53,671 nt of DNA from Bacillota bacterium (GTDB lineage: Bacteria > Bacillota > Negativicutes > Sporomusales > Sporomusaceae), in assembly GCA_023443285.1 (NCBI GenBank), contig JAEZVB010000045.1, forward strand, positions 1 to 53,671, read 5' to 3'. Shown piece by piece: positions 6,550 to 14,678 of this stretch. Every line of letters starts with the position of its first letter. The stretch's first letter is position 1. The notes under the pieces were generated by a model. The model was not told where the DNA came from and searched no databases. It worked only from the letters and a program-made list of their open reading frames with translations. A program made the translations under genes and the position numbers.

Positions 6550-9291
6550 TTATTTTCCTTCTGCTGACAAGGCATCCAAACCTGCTTTTATTTTTTCAGG
6601 TAGTGCAGGTACTGCAAAGATACGGACGCCGCAGGCATTATAAATAGCGTTAAGAATAGCGGGATGTGGCGAAGTTAGTGGACCTTCCCCTACACCCGCT
6701 GCGCCATACGGCCCATTTTCACGCGGGGTAATGTTGTAGATGATCTCCATATCATCAGGAACATCCTTAATAAACGGAAGGCCGCAGCCAACAAGGGTGG
6801 TATGCTTTTTAAGATCTTCGAAATCTTCAGTAAGAGCAAGGCCAATACCTTGAGCCAAACCTCCGTATACCTGGCCGTCGCAGGTTGTTTTATTGGTAAG
6901 TGTTCCTATATCCTGTACGGTTACGAACCGAACTACGGTAGCCTTACCAGTCTTCATATCCACTTCAACCTCAGGCATGAAGACTGCGTACATGTAAACA
7001 GGAAACGGATTGCCTTGGCAGGTTTCGGGACTGCAGTCGGTGCACATGGAAGCAGTCCAGGAACCGTCATAATGCAGCGGCAGATTTTCGGCAATCATTT
7101 CGTCATAGGTGCGGAAAGTGCCGTCAGGCTTGCGCATGGCATTTACCAGCATTTCGCAGGCAATTCTCGTGGCATTCCCTGTCATTACGTTTTGGCGACT
7201 GCCGCCGGACGGACCGCTGGCCGGAGTAAAAGCCATATCATTCATGACAAGTTTAATCTGTTCAGGAGTAATCCCCATTTGTCGGAGAGTTTCGTGGGCG
7301 TGAGTTAAGAAAGCGAGATCAGCGCCTTGACCGTGGTCTTGCCAAGAGCTACCAATAGTAACCCCTTCTTTAGTCAGCTCAGCCCAAGCATGGGAACTGT
7401 CAGGACCATCCAGACCGCAGCCATACATACCGATTGCGAGTCCTACGCCACGTTTCTTCTCAGGAGTTGAAACTTCTTTACAACGCTTCTTGGCTTCTTC
7501 CCAGTACGGGCGAATTTTATCAAGCATCTCCGGCAGACAGAATACTTCCGGTACCTGTCCGGTCGGAGTAGTAGCACCAGGGCGGTATACATTCTTATAG
7601 CGGAGTTCCAATGGATCCATGCCAAGTTTTTCGGCTAAGATGTCAATAGCGATTTCTGATGACAGGAACGCTTTAGGCGAGCCATAGGCACGGAAAGCGG
7701 AGCCCCAGGCATGGTTGGTGCATACACACTTGCCATTACCACGAATGTTCGGAATATCATAACCAGCGCCGGTAAACTGACCTTGACGCATGCAGTTCAG
7801 GTCACCGAATTCGCTATACGGACCATGATCAAGCCACCACTCGGTTTCCATTGCCAGCAATTTGCCTGTTTTATCGGCAGCAAGCTTAGTTTTCACAAGA
7901 GCAGGCGAACGCTTACCAGTGTAGGTAATTTGCTGATACATACTGAAGTTAAGAGAAACCGGCTTGCCATCGCAGGCAAGACAGGCGACGCCAAGCAAAG
8001 CTTCGTTAGTAGGACTAAATTTATAACCAAAAGTAGCGCCTGTAGGATTGGCAACAAGACGGCATTTTTCCGGTTCAATCCCGATACCGGCAACAATCAT
8101 AGCATGGTGCAAGTGTAACGCGATACTCTTGGAGTGGATAGTCAGGCGGCCTTCTTCATCCATATAGGCAGAGCCGCAGTCAGGCTCAAGCGGCAGATGT
8201 GGCTGGCGGCTGCAGTAGGTTTCCGCTTCTGCGATAACAACATCAGGAGCTTCCATAATTGGCTTGGTGTCTTCGCCTTTTACCACGCCCTGTTCATAAT
8301 ACACGTTAGGGGTGCCGGGATGGATTTCAATAGCATCAGGTGCCATGGCGGCAGGAGCGCTCATGTACGCCGGTAATATTTCAAGATCCACCTTTACCGC
8401 TTTAGCTGCCGCCTGGGCATGTTCTTCGGTATCTGCAGCAACAATGGCAATGGCATCACCAAACTGGAATACTTTTTCATCGCAAAGAATGGGGCGATCC
8501 CAGCCATCCCCTTTATTCGTCGGGAAAGTGATCAGGCCGGTAATACGATTTTTTCCTTTAACATCTTTATGCGTGATTACTTTATACACGCCAGGCATTT
8601 TCTCGGCTGCCGAAGTATCAATACCTATAATATTTGCATGAGATACTTCTGCTTGAACAAGAGCTAACCGCAAAGTTCCTGCAGGCATTTGTAGACCAAC
8701 ATCGGCGCCAAAGTCCCATGTACCGGTAACTTTCTGTAAGGCAGACGGACGATGATAGTTTGTGCCGTAAATCTTGTTGCCAACAGGCTTAAACAGTAGA
8801 TCTTCTTTACGCATTTCACCGCGAACAACCTTAGCTGCTGCCATAACAGCATCCACGAGTGGCTTGTAGCCAGTACAACGGCAGGCATTGCGGTTCTTTT
8901 GGAACCATTCCCTAATCTCTTCTCTGGTAGGATTAGGGTTTTCGTCAAGCAATACCTTTGATGATAATATGAAGCCTGGACTGCAGAAACCGCATTGAGC
9001 ACAACCATAAGCCATCCAAGCTACTTGCAAAGGATGAAGATTATTAGGAGTACCTAGACCTTCAATTGTTGTGATACTAGCTTCCTCCGGTACTCTTTTC
9101 ATTTTCATGACACAAGATCGGACTACCCGACCATCCATAATAATGGAGCAAGTACCACATTGTCCTTGATTACAACCCACTTTACAGCCAGTAAGCAACA
9201 GTTGCTCTCTAAGTACACTTGCCAGACTGGATTCTGGATCAACGATTAATGTTCTCGGCAAACCATTAATAATTAGTACTTTTTTTTGCAT
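6550..9291 (-). CDS. mop: Molybdopterin-dependent aldehyde oxidoreductase, xanthine oxidase family (Mop type)
   Basis: This 913-aa single-chain molybdenum hydroxylase has nearly the length of Desulfovibrio gigas Mop. Residues about 1-75 are a plant-type [2Fe-2S] ferredoxin domain (CKVGCNQGQCGTC near 37). Residues about 80-155 form the second [2Fe-2S] domain (CGFCSPG near 99, CRCTGYKPL near 136). The remainder is the two-part Moco-binding domain, ending in GAAGVGEGPLTSPHPA near 866, which holds the catalytic Glu that activates water. There is no FAD domain, so electrons must leave through the clusters to a partner, plausibly the product of 4094-6397. The family oxidises aldehydes, or hydroxylates N-heterocycles, in the cytoplasm; the actual substrate is not deducible. 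GGAGAGG precedes the ATG. It is the second gene after a sigma-54 promoter. Confidence 0.93.
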   Translation of the reverse strand: MQKKVLIINGLPRTLIVDPESSLASVLREQLLLTGCKVGCNQGQCGTCSIIMDGRVVRSCVMKMKRVPEEASITTIEGLGTPNNLHPLQVAWMAYGCAQCGFCSPGFILSSKVLLDENPNPTREEIREWFQKNRNACRCTGYKPLVDAVMAAAKVVRGEMRKEDLLFKPVGNKIYGTNYHRPSALQKVTGTWDFGADVGLQMPAGTLRLALVQAEVSHANIIGIDTSAAEKMPGVYKVITHKDVKGKNRITGLITFPTNKGDGWDRPILCDEKVFQFGDAIAIVAADTEEHAQAAAKAVKVDLEILPAYMSAPAAMAPDAIEIHPGTPNVYYEQGVVKGEDTKPIMEAPDVVIAEAETYCSRQPHLPLEPDCGSAYMDEEGRLTIHSKSIALHLHHAMIVAGIGIEPEKCRLVANPTGATFGYKFSPTNEALLGVACLACDGKPVSLNFSMYQQITYTGKRSPALVKTKLAADKTGKLLAMETEWWLDHGPYSEFGDLNCMRQGQFTGAGYDIPNIRGNGKCVCTNHAWGSAFRAYGSPKAFLSSEIAIDILAEKLGMDPLELRYKNVYRPGATTPTGQVPEVFCLPEMLDKIRPYWEEAKKRCKEVSTPEKKRGVGLAIGMYGCGLDGPDSSHAWAELTKEGVTIGSSWQDHGQGADLAFLTHAHETLRQMGITPEQIKLVMNDMAFTPASGPSGGSRQNVMTGNATRIACEMLVNAMRKPDGTFRTYDEMIAENLPLHYDGSWTASMCTDCSPETCQGNPFPVYMYAVFMPEVEVDMKTGKATVVRFVTVQDIGTLTNKTTCDGQVYGGLAQGIGLALTEDFEDLKKHTTLVGCGLPFIKDVPDDMEIIYNITPRENGPYGAAGVGEGPLTSPHPAILNAIYNACGVRIFAVPALPEKIKAGLDALSAEGK

Positions 9292-9379
9292 TCAGTTTCT
9301 CCTCTCCTTTTATCATAATATTCATATATTTCAAGGGATTATCAGCTCCCTGAAATACGCCAATTTAGCAGCTATGTTC

Positions 9380-10405
9380 TTAGCTGCCTTTACCAAATCC
9401 ACACTCCGGATAGTGGCATTCCTCACACACCAGACATAAACCGCCATGTCCCAGTCTAGTAATGTCTTTCCGGGATAGTCTTTCCCCTGCTAACAGACGT
9501 GGCACAACCAAGTCAAATATCGTACTTTTGTGGTACATTACACAACCTGGCAATCCTAAAACTGGCACATCTCCCAAATACGCTAGCATAAACATAGCAC
9601 CAGGCAAAGTTGGTGCGCCATATATGGCAATCTGCCCGCCAGCTGCTCTAATACCAGAAGGGGTTACATCATCAGGGTCAACAGACATACCGCCGGTAGT
9701 TACAATCATATCGGCGCCTTGCGCCACCAAACTCTGAATGGCTTTAGCTATCATCGAAATATCATCAGTCACAAATACTTGCTGCAAAACAGAACTTCCT
9801 AACCGTTCAAACTTATCCTTTAGAACCGGGCCAAAACAATCCTGTATCCGGCCATGGTATACTTCACTGCCGGTAGTTACTACACCCACCTTGCAGGCTT
9901 GTAACGGTTTGACTTCTATCACCGGATAAAAGTCACTACAGATTTGTTCAATTTGTTCCAGTTTATCTGCTTCGATTACTAGCGGAATGATCTTACAACC
10001 GGTAACTTTTCTACCCACGTTAACAATCTGATTAGAATGTAAGGTGGCAGCAGCCACATGATCAATATCGTTAATTTTTTCTAATGCTTCGGTATTTACT
10101 TTTAGCAAACCAAAGGTATTGGCTTTTATTTCGACCTTACCTTCTGAAGCTTCATCTAGCTGCAATCCCAAACCTGCTATTGCTTTTGCAAATCTTGTTG
10201 CAGCTTCATTCTCATGAATTGTCTGCGAATTTACTTCCCAAACATAGATATTTTCCTTACCGATATTTAATAATGTAGGGATATCTTCTTTACTAATGAT
10301 ATGTCCTTTCCTAAAGGCTCTCCCTTTACGTTTCCCCGGAATAATTTCAGTAACGTCATGGCAGAGAACCATACCCTCTGCCTGGTAAACAGGAACTACT
10401 CTCAT
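9380..10405 (-). CDS. Molybdopterin-binding MoeA/MogA-like protein with Cys-rich tail
   Basis: This 341-aa protein has the MoCF_biosynth (MPT-binding) fold in residues about 170-310: VGVVTTGSEVYHG near 173, IVTTGGMSVDPDD near 236 and VPVLGLPGCVMYH near 283. The first 165 residues differ from canonical MoeA and start with a MoeA-domain-I-like segment (GMVLCHDVTEI). The last 20 residues contain four cysteines and a His (CLVCEECHYPEC), suggesting a metal site. MoeA-type proteins insert molybdate into adenylylated molybdopterin. This version is probably a dedicated one for the adjacent hydroxylase. The ATG has AGGGGGGC upstream and the gene is first after the sigma-54 promoter at 10475-10491. Confidence 0.82.
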   Translation of the reverse strand: MRVVPVYQAEGMVLCHDVTEIIPGKRKGRAFRKGHIISKEDIPTLLNIGKENIYVWEVNSQTIHENEAATRFAKAIAGLGLQLDEASEGKVEIKANTFGLLKVNTEALEKINDIDHVAAATLHSNQIVNVGRKVTGCKIIPLVIEADKLEQIEQICSDFYPVIEVKPLQACKVGVVTTGSEVYHGRIQDCFGPVLKDKFERLGSSVLQQVFVTDDISMIAKAIQSLVAQGADMIVTTGGMSVDPDDVTPSGIRAAGGQIAIYGAPTLPGAMFMLAYLGDVPVLGLPGCVMYHKSTIFDLVVPRLLAGERLSRKDITRLGHGGLCLVCEECHYPECGFGKGS

Positions 10406-10474
10406 TGATTGCCCCCCTAGTAGGATAATTAGTAGTAACTTGCAGCGTTCTGGATTGTTTCATATAGTATTAAG

Positions 10475-10491
10475 AGCAAGATTTATGCCAA
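10475..10491 (-). promoter_or_regulatory. Sigma-54 (-24/-12) promoter for the molybdenum hydroxylase operon
   Basis: On the minus strand the sequence reads TTGGCATAAATCTTGCT. It matches the consensus TGGCAC-N5-TTGC, with GG and GC exactly 10 bases apart and one mismatch (T for C). It lies about 70 bases upstream of the MoeA-like ATG and directly downstream of the gene for a sigma-54-dependent activator, which is strong context. Confidence 0.82.
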
Positions 10492-10523
10492 CAAACAAAT
10501 TTTTTAAATATTTCTTAAAAAGC

Positions 10524-10554
10524 AAAAAAACCAGCTGTTTTTGCACAGCTGGTT
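10524..10554 (-). terminator. Rho-independent terminator after the sigma-54 activator gene
   Basis: The minus strand forms AACCAGCTGT / ACAGCTGGTT with a six-base loop, followed by seven T. It separates the activator transcript (stop at 10634) from the sigma-54 promoter just downstream, so the operon is transcribed independently of the regulator. Confidence 0.88.
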
Positions 10555-10589
10555 CCTCTAAGCTTTATTACTTGTATCTAAATATGTTC

Positions 10590-10631
10590 ACAAGTGTCAC
10601 AAAAAAGTGTCACACACAAGTGACACTTGTG
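10590..10631. promoter_or_regulatory. Candidate upstream activating sequence: palindrome plus two half-site repeats
   Basis: A 17-base palindrome (CACAAGTG-A-CACTTGTG, 10615-10631) is preceded by two direct copies of the half site AAGTGTCAC (10592-10600 and 10605-10613). The palindrome centre is about 130 bases upstream of the -24 element, the usual range for a sigma-54 enhancer. The sites lie in the 3' untranslated part of the activator gene, between its stop and terminator. Binding by the activator's Fis-type HTH is inferred. Confidence 0.65.
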
Positions 10632-10633
10632 TA

Positions 10634-12673
10634 CTATCGGCAGATTTCATACTGCTTCATTTTGCGATACAGTGTATTGCGTGACACTCCCAGACAGCGA
10701 GCAGTCAAACTAACATTGCCTCTATGATTAGAAAGTTGCTCAAGAATTTCTTGCCTTTCCTGTTCTTCCACCTGGAAGCGCCGCTCTTCTCGCCAGGAAA
10801 ATGATGTTACAGCAGTATGATTCGCATACATGCCGTTTACGCTAGCGGTAATGGTAGGTTGCCACTCACATATTTCTTTGGGCAAATTTCCCAAAGTTAC
10901 CATTCGCCCTTCTGTCAGGCTTACTATCCGCTCCACTACATTCTGGAGTTCACGCACATTGCCCGGCCAGTCATAACGTACAATTCGTTCAATTACCTCC
11001 GCACTAACGGTAAAGTTCCGGCAATGGTTATCTTGTTTTTCCAAAAAATAATTAAACAGAGATATGATATCTTCCGAGCGCTCGCGAAGGGGCGGTATTG
11101 TAATGGAGATAACATCTAAACGATAATACAGATCTTTGCGAAATGTACCCTTTTCTACTTCCTTGATCAAATTTTTATTGGTGGCACAAATCACCCTAAC
11201 ATCAACAGGGATTACTTTGTCTGAGCCAATCCGATTAACCTTTCTTTCCTGCAATACGCGCAGTAATGCAACCTGTTGTTCTAATGGCATATCGCCAATT
11301 TCATCCAAGAATAGCGTTCCGCCGCAGGCAAGTTCGAATTTGCCTGCTTTGCCACCACGTTTTGCCCCGGTAAAGGCACCTTCGGTATAACCAAATAGTT
11401 CACTGCCAATAAGTTCCCGTGGTATTGCCCCGCAGTTTACCGCGATAAACGGGCCAGCTCTGCGGTCACTCCGGTTGTGAATAGCCTGAGCAAAGATTTC
11501 TTTACCGGTACCACTCTCACCTTGTAATAATACGTTGGCTATGGAGGTTGCTGCAAGCGAGGCGATCCGCACAGCTTCAAGAATTGATTTGCTCTCGCCA
11601 ACAATATCACTAAACTGCAAGGTGCCATAATTTCCACTAAACTTATTCACCAGGTTTTGAATTCGCTTAATTGGCCGAAGAATAATAACACCGCCTGTTA
11701 CTATACCCTGCTCATCAGTAACAGGTTCGCCAGAAGCCCAAAAATGACTGATTTCATTGCCAATATCAAGCATGATTTCCGTATCTGTACAGGATTCTTT
11801 GCACATAAGCATTCGTTTGACAAAGGAATTAGCAGACCCGAGAATACTCTCTACCTGAACTCCTAGAGCATTTTCAGATTTATGGGAGGCAAAACCCAGT
11901 ATTTTTTTCGCAACAGGGTTTAATTCGCTAATAACACCATTACCGTCTACCATTATTACACCGTCAGACATAGTATTAAATATATTTGTCAAGCGGTTAT
12001 TAATTACGCGTAGTTCCTTATTCTTTTTCCTGATGCTAAGCTGAGCCATGATAGCCTCAGCAGCAGCTACTACCATCCCCAGAGTATGTAAATGGGCAGC
12101 AGTTGATTTGCCAGAAACATTCAAAATACCAATTAACGTGCCTCTCCCGTCAAAGATGGGAGCGGCCGAACAGGTCAAGCAGTGGTGTTTGCGGCAATAA
12201 TGCTCTGAGCCTGATACTTGTATCGGATTTTTGGTAAATAGGGTTGTTCCAATGGCATTGGTACCAGCCTCAACTTCACTCCAGCTTGCCCCCTGGAAAA
12301 AGCTCACAGTCATTGGGTTAGTCAAGGTATCCTCGTCCCCGAGAATTTCCATAATATATCCACGTACATCTGTCAGGACAACAACAAATCCTGAACCAGC
12401 TACAAATTGATATAAGTTATCCATAAATGGTTTAGCAATTGTAATTAGTTCCCGGTTTTTTTGCAACATAGTCTGAAGACTGGCATTATCCAGTTTGTGA
12501 TGAATGCGATCATCAAGTGGATTAACCTTGGCTTGGTCACATCGCAACCAAGAGTCAAGGATTTCCGGTCTGACAGAATAATTATGATTTTTGTCCGTAC
12601 TTTTTAGAGTCGCTGTAAACCGTGACCACCCGACCCAGGTCTTATCAATAGCATTTTCGGCACATACAACCAT
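10634..12673 (-). CDS. Sigma-54-dependent Fis-family activator (GAF-PAS-AAA+-HTH)
   Basis: This 679-aa enhancer-binding protein has a GAF-like sensory region in residues about 60-210, as in AcoR-type regulators. A PAS domain follows at about 225-345 (GVIMVDGNGVISELN). The AAA+ domain spans about 350-585, with Walker A GESGTGKE, the sigma-54 contact loop GAFTGA and Walker B LFLDEIGDM. A C-terminal Fis HTH ends the protein (GNVSLTARCLGVSRNTLYRK). The GAFTGA motif means it remodels sigma-54 holoenzyme. It stands directly upstream of a -24/-12 promoter and a candidate enhancer, so its target is most likely the Mop operon. It lacks a receiver domain, so it probably senses a ligand through GAF or PAS. 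Its own leader contains a structured RNA and terminator. Confidence 0.93.
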   Translation of the reverse strand: MVVCAENAIDKTWVGWSRFTATLKSTDKNHNYSVRPEILDSWLRCDQAKVNPLDDRIHHKLDNASLQTMLQKNRELITIAKPFMDNLYQFVAGSGFVVVLTDVRGYIMEILGDEDTLTNPMTVSFFQGASWSEVEAGTNAIGTTLFTKNPIQVSGSEHYCRKHHCLTCSAAPIFDGRGTLIGILNVSGKSTAAHLHTLGMVVAAAEAIMAQLSIRKKNKELRVINNRLTNIFNTMSDGVIMVDGNGVISELNPVAKKILGFASHKSENALGVQVESILGSANSFVKRMLMCKESCTDTEIMLDIGNEISHFWASGEPVTDEQGIVTGGVIILRPIKRIQNLVNKFSGNYGTLQFSDIVGESKSILEAVRIASLAATSIANVLLQGESGTGKEIFAQAIHNRSDRRAGPFIAVNCGAIPRELIGSELFGYTEGAFTGAKRGGKAGKFELACGGTLFLDEIGDMPLEQQVALLRVLQERKVNRIGSDKVIPVDVRVICATNKNLIKEVEKGTFRKDLYYRLDVISITIPPLRERSEDIISLFNYFLEKQDNHCRNFTVSAEVIERIVRYDWPGNVRELQNVVERIVSLTEGRMVTLGNLPKEICEWQPTITASVNGMYANHTAVTSFSWREERRFQVEEQERQEILEQLSNHRGNVSLTARCLGVSRNTLYRKMKQYEICR

Positions 12674-12737
12674 AAGTCACCTTCCTGTTCTCGATTATGA
12701 CTCAATACAAGCTTATCAATCAGCACTCACAATATGC

Positions 12738-12775
12738 AAAAAAGACAGAGACGCAAAAAGAAGAGCGCCCTGTCT
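12738..12775 (-). terminator. Intrinsic terminator in the leader of the sigma-54 activator gene
   Basis: The minus strand has AGACAG ... CTGTCT with an inner CGC/GCG pairing, followed by six T, ending about 65 bases before the activator ATG. It directly follows the folded RNA at 12791-12881, the arrangement expected of a transcription-attenuating riboswitch expression platform. Readthrough of the upstream protease gene could also end here. Confidence 0.75.
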
Positions 12776-12790
12776 CACTAGCTAGCACTG

Positions 12791-12881
12791 ACTCCTTTCC
12801 GCACCGGGAGGCTTAACGGTTTCCCGCTAAACCCATCGACCTGGCAGTCTTGGTTTTCCTTTAGACAACCAGATTCGGAGT
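12791..12881 (-). promoter_or_regulatory. Structured leader RNA, candidate molybdenum-cofactor (Moco/Tuco-like) riboswitch
   Basis: The minus-strand RNA has a closing helix ACUCC/GGAGU (12877-12881 with 12791-12795) that encloses two hairpins. Hairpin A (12841-12872) has nested helices CUGG/CCAG, GUCU/AGAC and GG/CC. Its inner CUAAAGG...CCAAG looks like a tetraloop receptor. Hairpin B (12810-12833) has GGUUUA/UAAGCC plus GCGG/CCGU and a GAAA loop. A GNRA loop and a receptor-like helix are typical of compact riboswitches, and I recall both in the Moco RNA family. Together with the following terminator and the molybdenum enzyme regulon, this makes a Moco sensor the best guess. I could not test it against a covariance model. 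Confidence 0.55.
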
Positions 12882-12971
12882 TGTTAAATATTCAGTTTAT
12901 TTTAACTTATTGCATTCGTTAATTACCGGTAAAATTCCTGCACGCAAGGTAATTGCCTCTAATTAAATTAT

Positions 12972-13991
12972 TTATCTAGCTAACGCAGTATTTATCTCAT
13001 GGGCAATAGAATTACCATCGGTATCGTTTTCTGTTACTGTCATGATACTGTATGAACCCATTATAATTTGGCCGTCTTTATACTGCGCTGGCTCTTTTAT
13101 ACCTGCATGCAATGCTTGGGATAGACTGCCGGCAATTAAATAAGTTCGTTCTCTAGCTGACTTTCCGCCGACAGCTACCGGCTTAATAACGGCTTTGTTA
13201 CAAAGTAAAATCCAATCGTTATGTACAGTAACCTTATTTCCGCTATATTCTGTAACAAACTTCATGTTATTGTCAATTCGCTCTTTGTTAGTTGGATGCT
13301 CGTCAGGAGATAATAGCTCACCTAAGATAGTTACCTGTCTTTCGCCATATTTCTCCAGAATCCGTTGAAAGCTACCAGCAACACCGGCGGGATTATAGCC
13401 TGCTGCTGCGGCTGTTTTCATTGCGAAATTATCGGCAGCCCATTCATGGGAACGGCCAAAGCCTTTAGTAGAAATTTGTTGAAAAGCAATGACCGAACCA
13501 ACCTGGGAAAGTGTATTTTGATTATTACGGAGATATTGGTTGAACAATACGGCCATCCAGAGTTGACCATTGATCGAATCTAATAAATGGGCTCCGACGG
13601 AATGACCAAACTCATGCGCCATAATAGCTGCCATTTCATCCTCGTCTCCCTGCAAAAGATCGACCATTCCCCGCGTGACGGCAATATTGCCGCCTAGACC
13701 AGCCATAGCATTAGGAGCTTTAGGCTTTATAATAAAAACAGAATACTCTAAGTCTACTTTATTTTTCTTTTTTATTTCCTGGAGCAATTTGCCGGCAATA
13801 GTATTGCAATAAGCATTGGCGTCCTTGTCGTCATCATAACCATATTTAGTGATAATATCATTATACTGACTTTGTTTTTGCGACCTTTCCCAACCGCGGT
13901 CTAATAACCATAAATTTGCCGCTGCAGTCGGAATAAAGCTAATTTGGAAAGTTAGTACAAGCAGCACTGCCAGTACGCCTATCTTTCTCAT
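12972..13991 (-). CDS. M48-family secreted metalloprotease
   Basis: This 339-aa protein begins with a signal peptide (MRKIGVLAVLLVLTFQISF, cleavage near AANL). The peptidase region has the zinc motif HEFGHSVGAH near 125-134 and the third-ligand region EWAADNFAM near 180, as in M48 (HtpX/Ste24/LoiP-like) proteases. The C-terminal 130 residues are unassigned. Members of this family degrade or process misfolded envelope proteins. The ATG follows GGGGG at good spacing. It stands alone on the minus strand, upstream of the sigma-54 activator leader, and is bounded upstream by a long perfect inverted repeat. No functional link with the molybdenum cluster is evident. Confidence 0.88.
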   Translation of the reverse strand: MRKIGVLAVLLVLTFQISFIPTAAANLWLLDRGWERSQKQSQYNDIITKYGYDDDKDANAYCNTIAGKLLQEIKKKNKVDLEYSVFIIKPKAPNAMAGLGGNIAVTRGMVDLLQGDEDEMAAIMAHEFGHSVGAHLLDSINGQLWMAVLFNQYLRNNQNTLSQVGSVIAFQQISTKGFGRSHEWAADNFAMKTAAAAGYNPAGVAGSFQRILEKYGERQVTILGELLSPDEHPTNKERIDNNMKFVTEYSGNKVTVHNDWILLCNKAVIKPVAVGGKSARERTYLIAGSLSQALHAGIKEPAQYKDGQIIMGSYSIMTVTENDTDGNSIAHEINTALAR

Positions 13992-14056
13992 TGAAAATTC
14001 CCCCTGATTGATGATATGTGTGCTGTTAAAATACTAGCTTATAATGGGTCTATTAC

Positions 14057-14100
14057 AGAAGATACCCATAATCTACTACGGTAGATTATGGGTATCTTCT
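14057..14100. repeat. Perfect 20-bp inverted repeat with a 4-base loop
   Basis: The arms at 14057-14076 and 14081-14100 are exact reverse complements around the loop TACG. It lies between the GyrI-like gene (stop 14192) and the M48 protease start (13991). No long T-run follows on either strand. It can act as a bidirectional transcription barrier, but its length and perfection exceed an ordinary terminator. Confidence 0.85.
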
Positions 14101-14191
14101 CTCTAATAATTGCTAATTCCTGCATCTAAATAAACGAATTTTTTATGTATTCGGTGACCTATAAGAGGTCTATGACGTCATTTTAGCGCAA

Positions 14192-14647
14192 CTAACGTAC
14201 AGGCATTACAATTTTCGTCAGCAGTTCACTCTCAGGAACCTCCTGAGGGGAATTGAAGTAGTATTCGTAAGAAATACCTGTTGCGGTATAGCCATTTTCC
14301 TCGATCCACTTGGCCATCTCAGCGTAAGGTTGCTCCATTCCGTTGTAAGGTCCTTTGTACATGCTTGAAACCATATTGCCTGCCGGAATTTCGCGAACCT
14401 TCATATTATCTTTGGCCGGCAGTAATCTGGCAACAGGAAAGCCCATCTCAACATCAAGATTTTGCATATCTAGATTATGATAGGCAGTAAATGGAGCAAA
14501 TACCGGTTGTTCACCAAGTTCCTGCAAATAGGACATAATTTTCAGGTAGCTTTCACCTATAACCTGGGGAAGTAGTTCTAACTTAGTGGTGGTTCGGATT
14601 GATACTACCGGTTGAGTTTTTTCTTCAGTGAGCTCTATTTTTATCAT
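14192..14647 (-). CDS. GyrI-like / AraC effector-binding domain protein
   Basis: This 151-aa protein matches the GyrI-like (SOUL/AraC effector-binding) fold. It has an N-terminal strand (VVSIRTTTKLELLP), a PFTAYHN segment near 51, a DVEMGFPV strand near 65, GNMVSSMYKGPYNGM near 88 and a C-terminal YEYYFNSP strand near 125. Such stand-alone domains bind small hydrophobic or cationic compounds and sometimes act as drug-binding modulators. It is the last gene of a three-gene minus-strand group behind a WYL regulator and a DUF3795 protein. GGGAG precedes its ATG. The natural ligand is unknown. Confidence 0.82.
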   Translation of the reverse strand: MIKIELTEEKTQPVVSIRTTTKLELLPQVIGESYLKIMSYLQELGEQPVFAPFTAYHNLDMQNLDVEMGFPVARLLPAKDNMKVREIPAGNMVSSMYKGPYNGMEQPYAEMAKWIEENGYTATGISYEYYFNSPQEVPESELLTKIVMPVR

Positions 14648-14678
14648 GGTTCATTCACTCCCTTTATAAACAGTATAG

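Noticed and set aside
6802..7308. 168-codon plus-strand frame antisense to mop
   Set aside because: It lies wholly within the strongly supported mop gene and shows no motif or ribosome site. The same holds for the other antisense frames inside mop, carB, pyrB and polA.
9292..9379. Second sigma-54 promoter directly before mop
   Set aside because: TTGGCG is present on the minus strand, but no GC follows at the required spacing. A small TTTCAGGGA/TCCCTTGAAA hairpin is the only structure.
12738..12775. Simple terminator of the upstream M48 protease as the only role of this hairpin
   Set aside because: It lies about 200 bases after the protease stop and directly after a folded RNA just before the activator start. 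Attenuation of the activator gene is the better reading, though both roles remain possible.
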